Positions 25,183 to 31,569 of a stretch of 55,917 nucleotides of DNA are shown here, piece after piece; within the stretch, counting starts at the first letter, position 1; each line of letters starts with the position of its first letter. Source of the stretch: Deltaproteobacteria bacterium (GTDB lineage: Bacteria; Desulfobacterota; Desulfarculia; Adiutricales; Adiutricaceae); assembly GCA_031271165.1 (NCBI GenBank), contig JAISWF010000025.1:1-55917 (forward strand), given 5' to 3'. Below the pieces are notes generated by a model, which worked only from the letters and a program-made list of their open reading frames with translations, was not told the DNA's origin and did no database searches. The translations under genes were made by a program, and so were the position numbers.

Positions 25183-25437
25183 TCATTTGATTGCTTCCGT
25201 AGAACTCTCCACCTTTATTTCCCGCCCTTGGTCTTTCCACGAACTCACGGCTTTGCCGCCTAAAACGTAAACCATAATCGACAGCAAAACGGTTTCATGG
25301 CTCGAATCAACTCCCGGGCTCTTGAACCATTTGTAAAACGCCAAACCATACGTAAGCCAAAAGGCAACGCGTCCCATCGACAGGCTGTCCCGGCCTCCGA
25401 CAACCAACCCCTTAAGGGCTTTAATAACGGAACTCAT
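25183..25437 (-). CDS. Holin-like small membrane protein
   Basis: An 84-residue protein starting at ATG 25437 (ATGA overlap with the endolysin stop; a longer frame from 25527 lies inside the endolysin). Two hydrophobic segments (about 22-38, GRVAFWLTYGLAFYKWF; 49-62, VLLSIMVYVLGG) and a charged C-terminus fit a class II holin-like topology. The same family is present at 1-117. Function inferred from its place between endolysin and spanins. Confidence 0.65.
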   Translation of the reverse strand: MSSVIKALKGLVVGGRDSLSMGRVAFWLTYGLAFYKWFKSPGVDSSHETVLLSIMVYVLGGKAVSSWKDQGREIKVESSTEAIK

Positions 25438-26051
25438 GACGGATCCTCTTCTGGAAGCCAGCGAGCTCGGGCATAAAAGGCTTCGCGTTGAGGCCAGTAC
25501 GCGATACCTTTGGGTGACGCCAGCCATCTCTCATAGTGGTGGCGATGATAGGCCGCATACCTTTTAAGCAGTTTATCAAACGGTACCGCTCCAATCTTGC
25601 CTAGAGTTTTTGGACCAAGTACACCGTCATATTTTAACCACTCTGATTCAAGCATCAGACAATTGATCGCTCGCTGAAGGATCTTGACAGCGTTCTTGTG
25701 GCCGGTATTGACGGCCGTGTCGAACATCTTGTCTCTGAGTCTTTGCGGTATTTCCACCTTTTGGTATGGCGCGTAATATTCCTGGCGGTAGAACTCGACC
25801 ACCATTTCCTCAAGCGCGTACTCGCGCCTAGCCAAAGTATCTATCGACTTCCAGGTAGAAATTTTTCCCAGGGTATTAGTCAGACCAAGCTCGGCCTTTA
25901 TCCGGTCTACGATTTGCCAGCCGGGCCATTTAGGATGGTTGAGCCGGGAGACCCCTTTGTATGTTTCCCCGCCGGCCTTATCCTTTACATCGTTGGCGTA
26001 GCCGCCTTCTATATTTTTTGTGTGACCAAAATAAACAGTCTCGAAACTCAT
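25434..26051 (-). CDS. Endolysin, glycoside hydrolase 108 family
   Basis: A 205-residue muramidase-type endolysin. ATG 26051 is chosen because AGGAG stands five bases upstream; the open frame extends further to 26216 but without a ribosome-binding site. Motifs IEGGYANDVKDKAGGET with catalytic Glu, YKGVSRLNHPKWPGW, and the C-terminal peptidoglycan-binding part (DTAVNTGHKNAVKILQRAI, YDGVLGPKTLGKI) are clear. It heads the lysis cassette endolysin, holin-like, Rz, Rz1. A second, shorter copy is at 312-863. Confidence 0.9.
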   Translation of the reverse strand: MSFETVYFGHTKNIEGGYANDVKDKAGGETYKGVSRLNHPKWPGWQIVDRIKAELGLTNTLGKISTWKSIDTLARREYALEEMVVEFYRQEYYAPYQKVEIPQRLRDKMFDTAVNTGHKNAVKILQRAINCLMLESEWLKYDGVLGPKTLGKIGAVPFDKLLKRYAAYHRHHYERWLASPKGIAYWPQREAFYARARWLPEEDPS

Positions 26052-26172
26052 GGAGGCTCCTTTTTGGCAAAACGGGCCCGGGGCTGACCGATGGCCGACG
26101 GCCAGCCCCTCATCCTGGGAGGCTGCAGGGAGGCCCGAAATAGGGGCATTAGAGATATACTTTACCCCCGTG

Positions 26173-26191
26173 GCTCCTGTTATACAGGAGC
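26173..26191. promoter_or_regulatory. Perfect inverted repeat upstream of the lysis operon
   Basis: GCTCCTGT and ACAGGAGC, separated by TAT, form a perfect 8-base inverted repeat about 120 bases upstream of the endolysin start, in the untranslated gap after the terminator at 26226-26261. Position suits an activator site for a Mor/C-type late or middle promoter; the binding protein is unknown. Confidence 0.4.
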
Positions 26192-26225
26192 AACAGGGGT
26201 TTGGGCAGATAGGCAAATGACACCA

Positions 26226-26261
26226 TTAAAAAAGCCGCCCAGCTATAACGCCGGACGGCTT
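26226..26261 (-). terminator. Intrinsic terminator upstream of the lysis operon
   Basis: On the minus strand AAGCCGTCC pairs with GGGCGGCTT (one mismatch) and is followed by a run of T. It would stop transcription arriving from the XRE/ImmA cassette before the lysis genes, so the lysis operon needs its own promoter between here and 26051. Confidence 0.55.
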
Positions 26262-26295
26262 GAACCTCATGTAGCTCGCATTTATTCCTTGAAAC

Positions 26296-26330
26296 AAAAG
26301 GCCCCCGGGGTTATCCTAGCGGGCCTTTTT
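26296..26330. terminator. Bidirectional terminator-like hairpin (degenerate copy)
   Basis: AAAAGGCCC (26296-26304) pairs with GGGCCTTTT (26321-26329), followed by T on the plus strand. It corresponds in place and sequence to the hairpin at 27925-27960 below the intact mor gene, and belongs to the duplicated mor 3' region. Confidence 0.55.
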
Positions 26331-26334
26331 GGCT

Positions 26335-26427
26335 TTAAAACAACCTCGGCATCTTGGGTCTTTCCTCTTTTAGCCTGGCTCTCTTCCGGCTAATAGTCCG
26401 CCGTGAAAGACCCGTGGTTTTTACCAG
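26335..26427 (-). pseudogene. Duplicated 3' fragment of the mor activator gene
   Basis: The minus strand encodes LVKTTGLSRRTISRKRARLK then EERPKMPRLF and a stop, nearly identical to the C-terminus of the intact Mor-like protein at 27968-28339 (LVKNTGLSRRTISRKRARLK, EERPKMSRLF). Similarity begins at 26427 and continues into the downstream terminator hairpin. There is no start or N-terminal part, so it is a remnant. The two copies flank the AT-rich XRE/ImmA cassette as direct repeats about 1.6 kb apart. Confidence 0.85.
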
Positions 26428-26466
26428 TAAACCCCTGCTCACTTGGACAAATGTTCACCCTAATCA

Positions 26467-26500
26467 GAAAGCCCGCCTCGTTTGCGCGAGGCGGGCTTTC
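26467..26500 (-). terminator. Terminator-like perfect hairpin
   Basis: GAAAGCCCGCCTCG pairs perfectly with CGAGGCGGGCTTTC (14 base pairs, six-base loop). It lies 23 bases after the stop of the 42-residue gene at 26523-26651 and probably ends its transcript. Confidence 0.5.
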
Positions 26501-26522
26501 ATGGGGTCAGACTGTCAGTCTT

Positions 26523-26651
26523 TTAGTCTTTCACCCAGAACGGAAAAGGACGATGCTTCGCACGGACGATTTTGCCCGTGAAGCGATTCCTGAACCACCA
26601 CCTGAAAATCAGGTGATAACCAGGCTTTTGAGCCCTTTTATCAGTGCTCAT
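26523..26651 (-). CDS. Small basic protein, 42 residues, with hidden ribosome-binding site
   Basis: ATG 26651 is preceded by AAAGGAGG at six bases. The product MSTDKRAQKPGYHLIFRWWF continues NRFTGKIVRAKHRPFPFWVKD. It resembles short Trp/Arg-rich proteins with an FTGK-y-AK--PFP ending that are scattered in bacteria, but I cannot name the family. The ribosome-binding site sits in a hairpin (GCCTCC-GGAAA-GGAGGC), so translation may be controlled. It lies downstream of the ImmA-like gene in the inserted cassette. Confidence 0.5.
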   Translation of the reverse strand: MSTDKRAQKPGYHLIFRWWFRNRFTGKIVRAKHRPFPFWVKD

Positions 26652-26653
26652 AT

Positions 26654-26674
26654 CTGGCCTCCTTTCCGGAGGCT
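26654..26674 (-). promoter_or_regulatory. Hairpin sequestering the ribosome-binding site of the 42-residue gene
   Basis: On the minus strand GCCTCC pairs with GGAGGC across a five-base loop (GGAAA), covering the AAAGGAGG element six bases before ATG 26651. In the folded form initiation would be blocked. Confidence 0.4.
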
Positions 26675-26702
26675 TGACACTGGTCCGACATGAAAGTAAA
26701 AT
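26674..26702 (+). promoter_or_regulatory. Sigma70-type promoter for a predicted antisense RNA
   Basis: TTGACA at 26674-26679 and TAAAAT at 26697-26702 with a 17-base spacer, pointing into the 3' end of the ImmA-like gene on the opposite strand. Expected start near 26709. Confidence 0.5.
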
Positions 26703-26708
26703 AATCTT

Positions 26709-26823
26709 GGAATGTTTATTTACTTTCTTTGTCTTCCCTTGCATCAACCTCCTATGGTTCCCACGCCGTTAGGCGTGGGCATTTGACCCGCCCCACTGAT
26801 AATGGGACGGGTCAAATTTTTTT
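26709..26823 (+). ncRNA. Candidate small RNA antisense to the ImmA-like gene
   Basis: From the promoter at 26674-26702 the transcript would include a single-stranded leader, a perfect hairpin CCCACGCC-GTTA-GGCGTGGG (26760-26779), and a long terminator hairpin (ATTTGACCCGCCCCA, 26781-26795, with its partner at 26803-26817; one mismatch) followed by seven T. The last 80 bases overlap the coding end of the ImmA-like gene (stop at 26744), so the RNA would be antisense to its 3' end, in the manner of RNAs that restrain toxin messages. Expression is not shown. Confidence 0.45.
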
Positions 26824-27413
26824 GTATATCCTTTAACCTTCTAGCAGCCCAAGAATAATTGACATCGAATTGTGTCACCATAATACGGAGTATCATTTCT
26901 TCATTACGATAATTATTAATTATATTTTCAACTAAAGAATAAGGCATTGTTATAGCTGCAGCTAGGTACCATGCCTGCCATTCTGGATCGCTATAAGCTG
27001 GGATAGAACTTCTTTCACGAAATAGATTTATCCCTAAAGAATAATATATTGAATGAAAATCTGTTAAGTTCATATGTAATATACAGTGACCAGATTCATG
27101 TGCTATAGTAGATCTTCCGTGGCGCCTTTCCTTTTCCTTAGCAACATAAGTAATACTTTTATCAACTATAGATTCCTTTACTCCATCTACTATACGTGTA
27201 CATCCAAAAGCATTTGGTATACCTAGTTTTCCTAGATCATCATATCTAGTGTCTATTTGTAATTTAGTTGGAATATAACAATCATATAAAGTATCTAAAT
27301 CTATTGGTTCATTTTTCTCCCAAGACTGAGGAGAAATCTCTAAAGCTATCTTATTGCCTATTGTTTCAAGATCAATCTTTTTTTCTAGGCGGAACAATAA
27401 TAACTTTTGACAT
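26744..27413 (-). CDS. ImmA/IrrE-family metallopeptidase, frame broken at an A7 run near the start
   Basis: A Zn-peptidase-like protein: HExxH motif in TIAHESGHCILH, followed by PEWQAWYLAAAITMP as in ImmA/IrrE proteins. A strong AAAGGAG lies seven bases before ATG 27413, whose frame begins MSKVIIVPPRKK, exactly the usual ImmA opening, but stops at TGA 27372. The rest (IDLETIGNKIALEIS onward) is in the +1 frame; one A fewer in the A7 run (27384-27378) would join them. The alternative TTG start at 27397 lacks a ribosome-binding site. The gene is AT-rich, paired with the XRE gene upstream, and probably toxin or repressor-cleaving protease. The last 25 residues run through a terminator hairpin. 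Confidence 0.7.
27378..27384 (-). repeat. A7 homopolymer at the frame break of the ImmA-like gene
   Basis: Seven consecutive A on the coding strand at codons 11-13. With six A the MSKVIIVPPRKK start would read directly into the peptidase frame; with seven it ends three codons later. Such runs slip during replication or transcription. Confidence 0.8.
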
Positions 27414-27415
27414 AG

Positions 27416-27781
27416 TTAATCTCCTTTACCTAATTTATTGATGGCTTCCGTCAACATTTTAATAATTTCATCATCACTCATTTTTTCAGTTTCACGATAA
27501 AAAGTGGCTGCAAAATTTTCATCTTTACGAAAAAGTTGCTCCAATCTTATTGGCTTGCGGCTATACGCATCGACACTGATTTCCTCCCTCGCTGCGGCCA
27601 AATCAATATCCAAAACTTCAGTTAGAGCCTGAAGCAGGGCTTCATTTTCAGCAGGTATGTTTCGGTTCCCGTTTTCGATTTCTGAAAGAACGCTGAATGG
27701 ATAATTTACCATGTCACCGAGTCGCCGAAGACTTAGACCTTTCTTAATCCGTGCATTTTTAAGAGTTTTTCCGAACGACAT
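27416..27781 (-). CDS. XRE-family repressor/antitoxin paired with the ImmA-like gene
   Basis: A 121-residue protein with an N-terminal helix-turn-helix (about 5-58: KTLKNARIKKGLSLRRLGDM, VNYPFSVLSEIENGNRNIP) and a helical C-terminus (about 85-121: EQLFRKDENFAATFYRETEK). ATG 27781 has AAAGGAGG seven bases upstream. The ribosome-binding site of the downstream ImmA-like gene lies inside its last codons. XRE/ImmA pairs act as toxin-antitoxin modules or as repressor plus anti-repressor protease; which applies here is unknown. It is AT-rich relative to the surrounding phage genes. Confidence 0.8.
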   Translation of the reverse strand: MSFGKTLKNARIKKGLSLRRLGDMVNYPFSVLSEIENGNRNIPAENEALLQALTEVLDIDLAAAREEISVDAYSRKPIRLEQLFRKDENFAATFYRETEKMSDDEIIKMLTEAINKLGKGD

Positions 27782-27843
27782 TTCATTTCCTCCTTTAGCC
27801 AAAGGACTTCGTCCTGAGGCTGAAATGAATGTTAGCACAAGAA

Positions 27844-27872
27844 TGATAACACGACACAACATCTGGGTCAAG
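27844..27872 (-). promoter_or_regulatory. Promoter of the XRE/ImmA cassette
   Basis: On the minus strand TTGACC (27872-27867) and TATCAT (27849-27844) are separated by 17 bases; transcription would begin about 55 bases before the XRE start, so the cassette can be expressed in the lysogen independently of phage middle or late promoters. Confidence 0.45.
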
Positions 27873-27924
27873 TGGGAAACTCAGCCACAACCAATTTGTA
27901 TGCCAGATTTCTACTCTAACAAAC

Positions 27925-27961
27925 AAAAGGCCCGCCTCGGTTACGCCAGGCGGGCCTTTTT
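27925..27961. terminator. Bidirectional terminator below mor
   Basis: AAAAGGCCCGCCT (27925-27937) pairs perfectly with AGGCGGGCCTTTT (27948-27960); T-runs follow on both strands. It lies seven bases below the Mor stop and ends the early/middle transcript. A degenerate copy is at 26296-26330. Confidence 0.7.
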
Positions 27962-27967
27962 GATTGC

Positions 27968-28339
27968 TTAAAAGAGTCTCGACATCTTGGGTCTTTCCTC
28001 TTTTAGCCTGGCTCTCTTCCGACTAATAGTCCGCCGTGAAAGACCCGTGTTTTTTACCAGCTGATTAAGCGAAGCCCCGTTTTTTAGCCCATTGTCTAGC
28101 TCCTTTTGTAGCCGATACCTGAGCCCTGAGCCGCCTAAAGGCAGGATAATAACCTGTTTGCCGAGATGACGGCAGAGGGTCGTCGCGCTACTCATTCCGA
28201 CGGCTTTGACTAGCCAGTGGTCCGGATTAAGGCTTTCTTGCTGGGGGAAATAAACCTGCTGCCCACCCCTTTGAAAAAGCAGTAACTGGGTATATTCTAC
28301 CCCGATAAGCTCCACTAAGTTGGTTAACATATCCCCCAT
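27968..28339 (-). CDS. mor: Mor-type middle transcription activator
   Basis: A 123-residue protein with the Mor/C family layout: an N-terminal dimerisation part (LTNLVELIGVEYTQLLLFQ, then the GGQQVYFPQQ stretch) and a C-terminal helix-turn-helix (NQLVKNTGLSRRTISRKRAR). ATG 28339 has AGGAGG six bases upstream. In Mu, Mor activates the middle promoter needed for late gene expression; the gene follows the gp16-like gene as in Mu. Its 3' end is duplicated at 26335-26427. Confidence 0.85.
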   Translation of the reverse strand: MGDMLTNLVELIGVEYTQLLLFQRGGQQVYFPQQESLNPDHWLVKAVGMSSATTLCRHLGKQVIILPLGGSGLRYRLQKELDNGLKNGASLNQLVKNTGLSRRTISRKRARLKEERPKMSRLF

Positions 28340-28348
28340 CAAATCCTC

Positions 28349-28855
28349 CTAGTTTACAGCTTTTTTAAGCCTCTTTACGTGATAACTCAAGGACTGGACT
28401 ACTTTGAGCAGGGCGTCAAAGGTAGCCCAGTTGAGGTATTCACCCCCGCCTTGCCGGCGGAGGATGGACTCGGCGTAGGCCCACGGTACACGCTTGTTTT
28501 CCAGCCGGCCTTTTTCGGCCAGTAGCGCCTCAATTTTTCTCATAAGGCCTTCCCTCTCGGAATCGACCCCGGGCCGGATGTCAGGCCGAGAATCGCCTGC
28601 GTCCTTTCTAGGAGGCCGAGGTTTCCCTTGCTTGTCTTTGGGAACCCACCCTTTGCTTTCAAAATGCCTCAAGAGTTTGTCGAGTTCTACATCGTTGAGT
28701 TCCTTGGCCGAGGCGGCGCCAAAGAGCCACCGCAGCGTCGCCCGGTAGTCTAAATCGCTTAAACCGAGCTCGCTGGCAGCGATATGGACCTTAGCCAACA
28801 AAAACCGCCGGACATCAGGTTTATGGTGGACTTTCTTCTCTCTCCAATCTCCCAT
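28349..28855 (-). CDS. Gp16-like regulatory protein (GemA family)
   Basis: A 168-residue protein with the DUF1018/gp16 signature: RRFLLAKVHIAASELGLSDL, DYRATLRWLFGAASAKELND, LDKLLRHFESKGW and a C-terminal WAYAESILRRQGGG segment. ATG 28855 is used, with GGAGG seven bases upstream. GemA in Mu modulates host gene expression and DNA supercoiling; the gene is normally just before mor, as here. Confidence 0.85.
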   Translation of the reverse strand: MGDWREKKVHHKPDVRRFLLAKVHIAASELGLSDLDYRATLRWLFGAASAKELNDVELDKLLRHFESKGWVPKDKQGKPRPPRKDAGDSRPDIRPGVDSEREGLMRKIEALLAEKGRLENKRVPWAYAESILRRQGGGEYLNWATFDALLKVVQSLSYHVKRLKKAVN

Positions 28856-28909
28856 CTTCCGCCTCCAATAAAGTAAAGGGGCCACCCCGGCCGGGGCGGC
28901 CCCAGTTGA

Positions 28910-29236
28910 TTAAATCCACTCTCGCTCGACGGTGTCTACCTGCCACGTGATTTTAGGCGACACTTTGATATACCTAATTTCAGGCGGAGCATATACCGCC
29001 AGGTAATAGCTGGCCCACGGCGCCACCCTTATGTCCTCGACAGTCAGTAAAATGTCGATGGCTTCCCCAAGGGAGCTGGCCCGAACCTCACTGAAATCAA
29101 GCTCGCCGACTTTGTCTAATTTGAACTCAAAATCGTCCTCGGGGAAGACCGGCTTTTCTCCTACCAGAGCTAGCTGATAAGACTGGACCTCGGGAGCGCT
29201 TATCAGTAAAAGCTGAGTCTTGCGTTCCGGCTCCAT
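28910..29236 (-). CDS. Conserved Mu-like phage hypothetical protein
   Basis: A 108-residue acidic protein starting at ATG 29236, which shares one base with the Gam stop (TAATG). It has KTQLLLISAPEVQSYQLALV, FPEDDFEFKLDKVGEL and ILLTVEDIRVAPWASYYLAV. I do not recognise the family. Tight coupling to Gam suggests a role in DNA protection or early regulation, which is inference only. Confidence 0.65.
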   Translation of the reverse strand: MEPERKTQLLLISAPEVQSYQLALVGEKPVFPEDDFEFKLDKVGELDFSEVRASSLGEAIDILLTVEDIRVAPWASYYLAVYAPPEIRYIKVSPKITWQVDTVEREWI

Positions 29237-29724
29237 TAGAGCACCTTCTCCTGCTTGACTTCGACTACGAACTTCTCCGTCTCCTTGAGCTTGAGACCAA
29301 AAGACTGAAGTCTGTCTTCTGGCCACTTCTTGAGTGCGTCCTTGTCGGCCTCCTTGGTCCGCCGGATGACTTCGTCGTGCCCTCCTTCCTCCAGCCTGGC
29401 GATGATCTCCTCCCAGGTGTCCCCTTTGGCCGCCAAGCTCAAGGCGGTCGACCTCCGGAACCCCAGGGTCCCGTGGGCCAGATCGAGGCTCTGGAGCCCC
29501 TTGAACTCCTTGCGATTATCTTTGGAGTAGGCCTTGAGCCGGAGCTCCTCCATCGTCAGGATATTCCGGTGGTCTATGGTCCTCTGCTGCGCCTCGCTCT
29601 TGAGCCGGTCAATCTGCTCATTGAGTGCGTTTTCGACCAGGGCTATCTCACGTTGGGCCTCGGCCATCCTAGCTAGGACAGCATCAGCCTCGTTGAGGTT
29701 TTCGATCTTCACGAAATCGGCCAT
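29236..29724 (-). CDS. gam: Host-nuclease inhibitor Gam-like
   Basis: A 162-residue protein of the Mu Gam family: a long N-terminal coiled coil (about 8-65: ADAVLARMAEAQREIALVEN, LNEQIDRLKSEAQQRTIDH) and the core LAHGTLGFRRSTALSLA followed by DTWEEIIARLEEGG. Gam binds the ends of linear phage DNA and shields them from exonucleases (Ku-like fold). Placement between early genes and gp16/mor matches Mu. Confidence 0.85.
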   Translation of the reverse strand: MADFVKIENLNEADAVLARMAEAQREIALVENALNEQIDRLKSEAQQRTIDHRNILTMEELRLKAYSKDNRKEFKGLQSLDLAHGTLGFRRSTALSLAAKGDTWEEIIARLEEGGHDEVIRRTKEADKDALKKWPEDRLQSFGLKLKETEKFVVEVKQEKVL

Positions 29725-29814
29725 TTAATCCTCCTGTAAATTCCTTTTAAATCCTGGTTAAAGAGAAGTCGCCCGCTCTGATGGGCGCGACCGACTCCCC
29801 CCCTTTTGAAAAAG

Positions 29815-29970
29815 TTAACGATTTGCCGCCTCAAGGTCTATGTCCTCGATTAATGCAAGGACATATTCACGCAGAGTCTTGAGGTCCTCACCGCCAGGCC
29901 TCCGTGCCTCGACCCGTTCAATGACCTCCTTGCATCTATACAGGAGGTACATCCTCTCATTTATCGTCAT
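29815..29970 (-). CDS. Small hypothetical protein, 51 residues
   Basis: The frame starts at ATG 29970 with GGAGGGG a few bases upstream and reads MTINERMYLLYRCKEVIERV, ending EDIDLEAANR and TAA. The sequence is helical and charged, with codon use like its neighbours and a good ribosome-binding site, so it is probably real. Its upstream neighbour in the operon seems to have been truncated by insertion of the plus-strand gene at 30191. Function unknown. Confidence 0.55.
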   Translation of the reverse strand: MTINERMYLLYRCKEVIERVEARRPGGEDLKTLREYVLALIEDIDLEAANR

Positions 29971-30190
29971 TTACCCCTCCATTCCAAGCTGCATACGGCC
30001 TCCTTGGCCTCGCTCACTAGAGCGGCAGCTCCTTTGGCCAGCTTGGCCAGACTGCCCGCTCCAGGTGCTGGCTATTACTTTTATTGGCAAGTATAATGAG
30101 GCTGTCTTTTTCACCGTGACCGCCTCTACGCAATATTGCTGCGACTCTATTTATTTTTGAACGCTTTAAGTGTAAAAAAAGCAGGTCAAA
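29971..30190. other. Gap between Gam operon and the inserted plus-strand gene
   Basis: A minus-strand frame with phage-like composition (APGAGSLAKLAKGAAALVSE, ending EWRGK) runs through 29967-30065 but has stops just upstream and no convincing start, so it looks like the 3' remnant of a gene cut by the insertion at 30.1-30.7 kb. AT content rises sharply from about 30100 toward the inserted gene. Confidence 0.4.
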
Positions 30191-30706
30191 ATGTCGTATT
30201 ATAGTAAAATGCATAATTTAGGTATTGAACTTGCTACAGAATTATTTTCAGAAGCAACTATAGAAGATTTAAAAAATTTTCTAACACAAACTGGAAAAGA
30301 AAAATGGAATAATTGGATGATTAAACACAAAGTAGAAATATTTAAATTTCTTGAATCAACTCCTGCCACCCGCACCAAAAAGTGGCCGAACAAAGATATT
30401 CGCCTACCATTAATTCTTGCTTCACTTGTATACCATCGGTTGGCTGTTTCTTATCAAGATTCGGTGGAGTTTTACAATACAGGCACAAATTTGTCTTACC
30501 GGGCCGCCCACAGAAGGGCGGCTGACTTTGGGTTATCTTTTCTTCTTTATGGTTCATCTTATGGTCTTTACCCCCTTAAGGACTTAGAAAATTTTCAAAA
30601 AATGCTTGAATATCAGCAAATATATGATGGAAATAATATTGAAAATGATGACTTTCAGGCTAGATACTCACTAAGTAAGGACAGCCAAAAAATGTGGTTA
30701 AAGTAA
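30191..30706 (+). CDS. AT-rich orphan gene inserted against the phage operon (moron)
   Basis: A 171-residue protein on the strand opposite to the early operon. It begins MSYYSKMHNLGIELATELFS, has a helical Lys/Glu-rich first part, then LPLILASLVYHRLAVSYQDS, SYRAAHRRAADFGLSFLLYG and a polar C-terminus. No signal peptide or clear membrane segment is seen and I do not recognise the family. GC content is far below that of the neighbours, and the position is typical of lysogeny-expressed morons such as superinfection-exclusion or defence genes. An alternative start is ATG 30209; neither has a strong ribosome-binding site. Confidence 0.7.
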   Translation: MSYYSKMHNLGIELATELFSEATIEDLKNFLTQTGKEKWNNWMIKHKVEIFKFLESTPATRTKKWPNKDIRLPLILASLVYHRLAVSYQDSVEFYNTGTNLSYRAAHRRAADFGLSFLLYGSSYGLYPLKDLENFQKMLEYQQIYDGNNIENDDFQARYSLSKDSQKMWLK

Positions 30707-30736
30707 TTAGCTAACGTTGATGAACAACAAGCTTGC

Positions 30737-31063
30737 CTACTTCCTGATTTCGCATCGCCGGCAGGCGTGATATTGCCGGAGAGTTATCGGGTTTCCGGGA
30801 ACCCGTGAGCCGACCGCCACTGCCCGCTCATATGTAGATGCACACTCCAACGGGGTTACCTCGACCCCTGTGTGCTTACATATAAATAGGCCGCTTTGGC
30901 CTCCATAAAGAGCCATTACTCTGGCTTCCAACTTGGCGGGCGACGCTCCATATTTTCCGCCGAGCAGCTGGCTAACGGTAGTCTTTGAGACGCCCAGCTC
31001 CCGGGCGACTTGGGCTTGGGTGGATGCTTCTACCCGCTTACGCAGGAGTTCACTTGCAGTCAT
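30737..31063 (-). CDS. XRE-like phage regulator
   Basis: A 108-residue protein with an N-terminal helix-turn-helix (about 8-48: RKRVEASTQAQVARELGVSK, TTVSQLLGGKYGASP) and a C-terminal part with four Cys (ICKHTGVEVTPLEC and CRRCEIRK) that may bind zinc. This composite is common in early regions of Mu-like phages. Its start overlaps the preceding gene as ATGA. Target unknown. Confidence 0.75.
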   Translation of the reverse strand: MTASELLRKRVEASTQAQVARELGVSKTTVSQLLGGKYGASPAKLEARVMALYGGQSGLFICKHTGVEVTPLECASTYERAVAVGSRVPGNPITLRQYHACRRCEIRK

Positions 31064-31569
31064 TGGTGAGCCTCCTCGGGTTTAAGCTCGGTTAAAAGCC
31101 GCCTATCCCCCTCCATTGTTTTTTGGCTGGCCTTTTTAAGTAACGGCGTTTCGGCCGCCCTCATAGCCTTGTCTAAGACGGCCAGACCAGTAGGCCGTCT
31201 TGCGACGTAGCCCTCGTGCTCCAGAAACAGGACGTATCTTTTTAAATACCGAGCACTAACTTCAGCAATAGTCCCGACCTCATTAAGGTCAACAACTCGT
31301 CCGACTTTGGCCAAGCCCCGGATAGCCCGCCACATGGCCGTTTGCTTGACTTCCTGGGTGGTCTCCGCTGTCGCAGCTTCCGGAGATTTTGGGCCAAAGT
31401 AGGTATACTCCCTCGCTATCTCTAGCTCTCCTTTTAGCTGAAGTTGGTGCAGAGCCTTAATAACAGCTCTGTTAAGATCAAAAACCTCTAAACAGTCGGC
31501 GAGGTCGCCTTCGGGGTGCTTTGCAAACCAATTCCGGAGAGACACTATTGCGTTCGTGGCCTTACTCAT
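31060..31569 (-). CDS. Winged-helix-like early protein
   Basis: A 169-residue protein. Residues about 5-55 (SLRNWFAKHPEGDLADCLEV, VIKALHQLQLKGELEIAREY) resemble the start of the neighbouring 31566-31838 protein, suggesting a shared winged-helix unit; a second similar unit follows (about 75-130: MWRAIRGLAKVGRVVDLNEV, YLKRYVLFLEHEGYVARRPT). Probably DNA-binding; conserved in related transposable phages but of unknown role. Confidence 0.65.
   Translation of the reverse strand: MSKATNAIVSLRNWFAKHPEGDLADCLEVFDLNRAVIKALHQLQLKGELEIAREYTYFGPKSPEAATAETTQEVKQTAMWRAIRGLAKVGRVVDLNEVGTIAEVSARYLKRYVLFLEHEGYVARRPTGLAVLDKAMRAAETPLLKKASQKTMEGDRRLLTELKPEEAHQ

Noticed and set aside
26760-26779. CRISPR-like repeat TTCCCACGCC...GGCGTGGG
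   Set aside because: It resembles type I repeats by its hairpin but is present once only, with no array or cas genes; it is better explained as part of the predicted small RNA.
30017-30214. 65-codon minus-strand frame beside the orphan gene
   Set aside because: It crosses the AT-rich insertion junction and overlaps the start of the plus-strand gene; no good ribosome-binding site.
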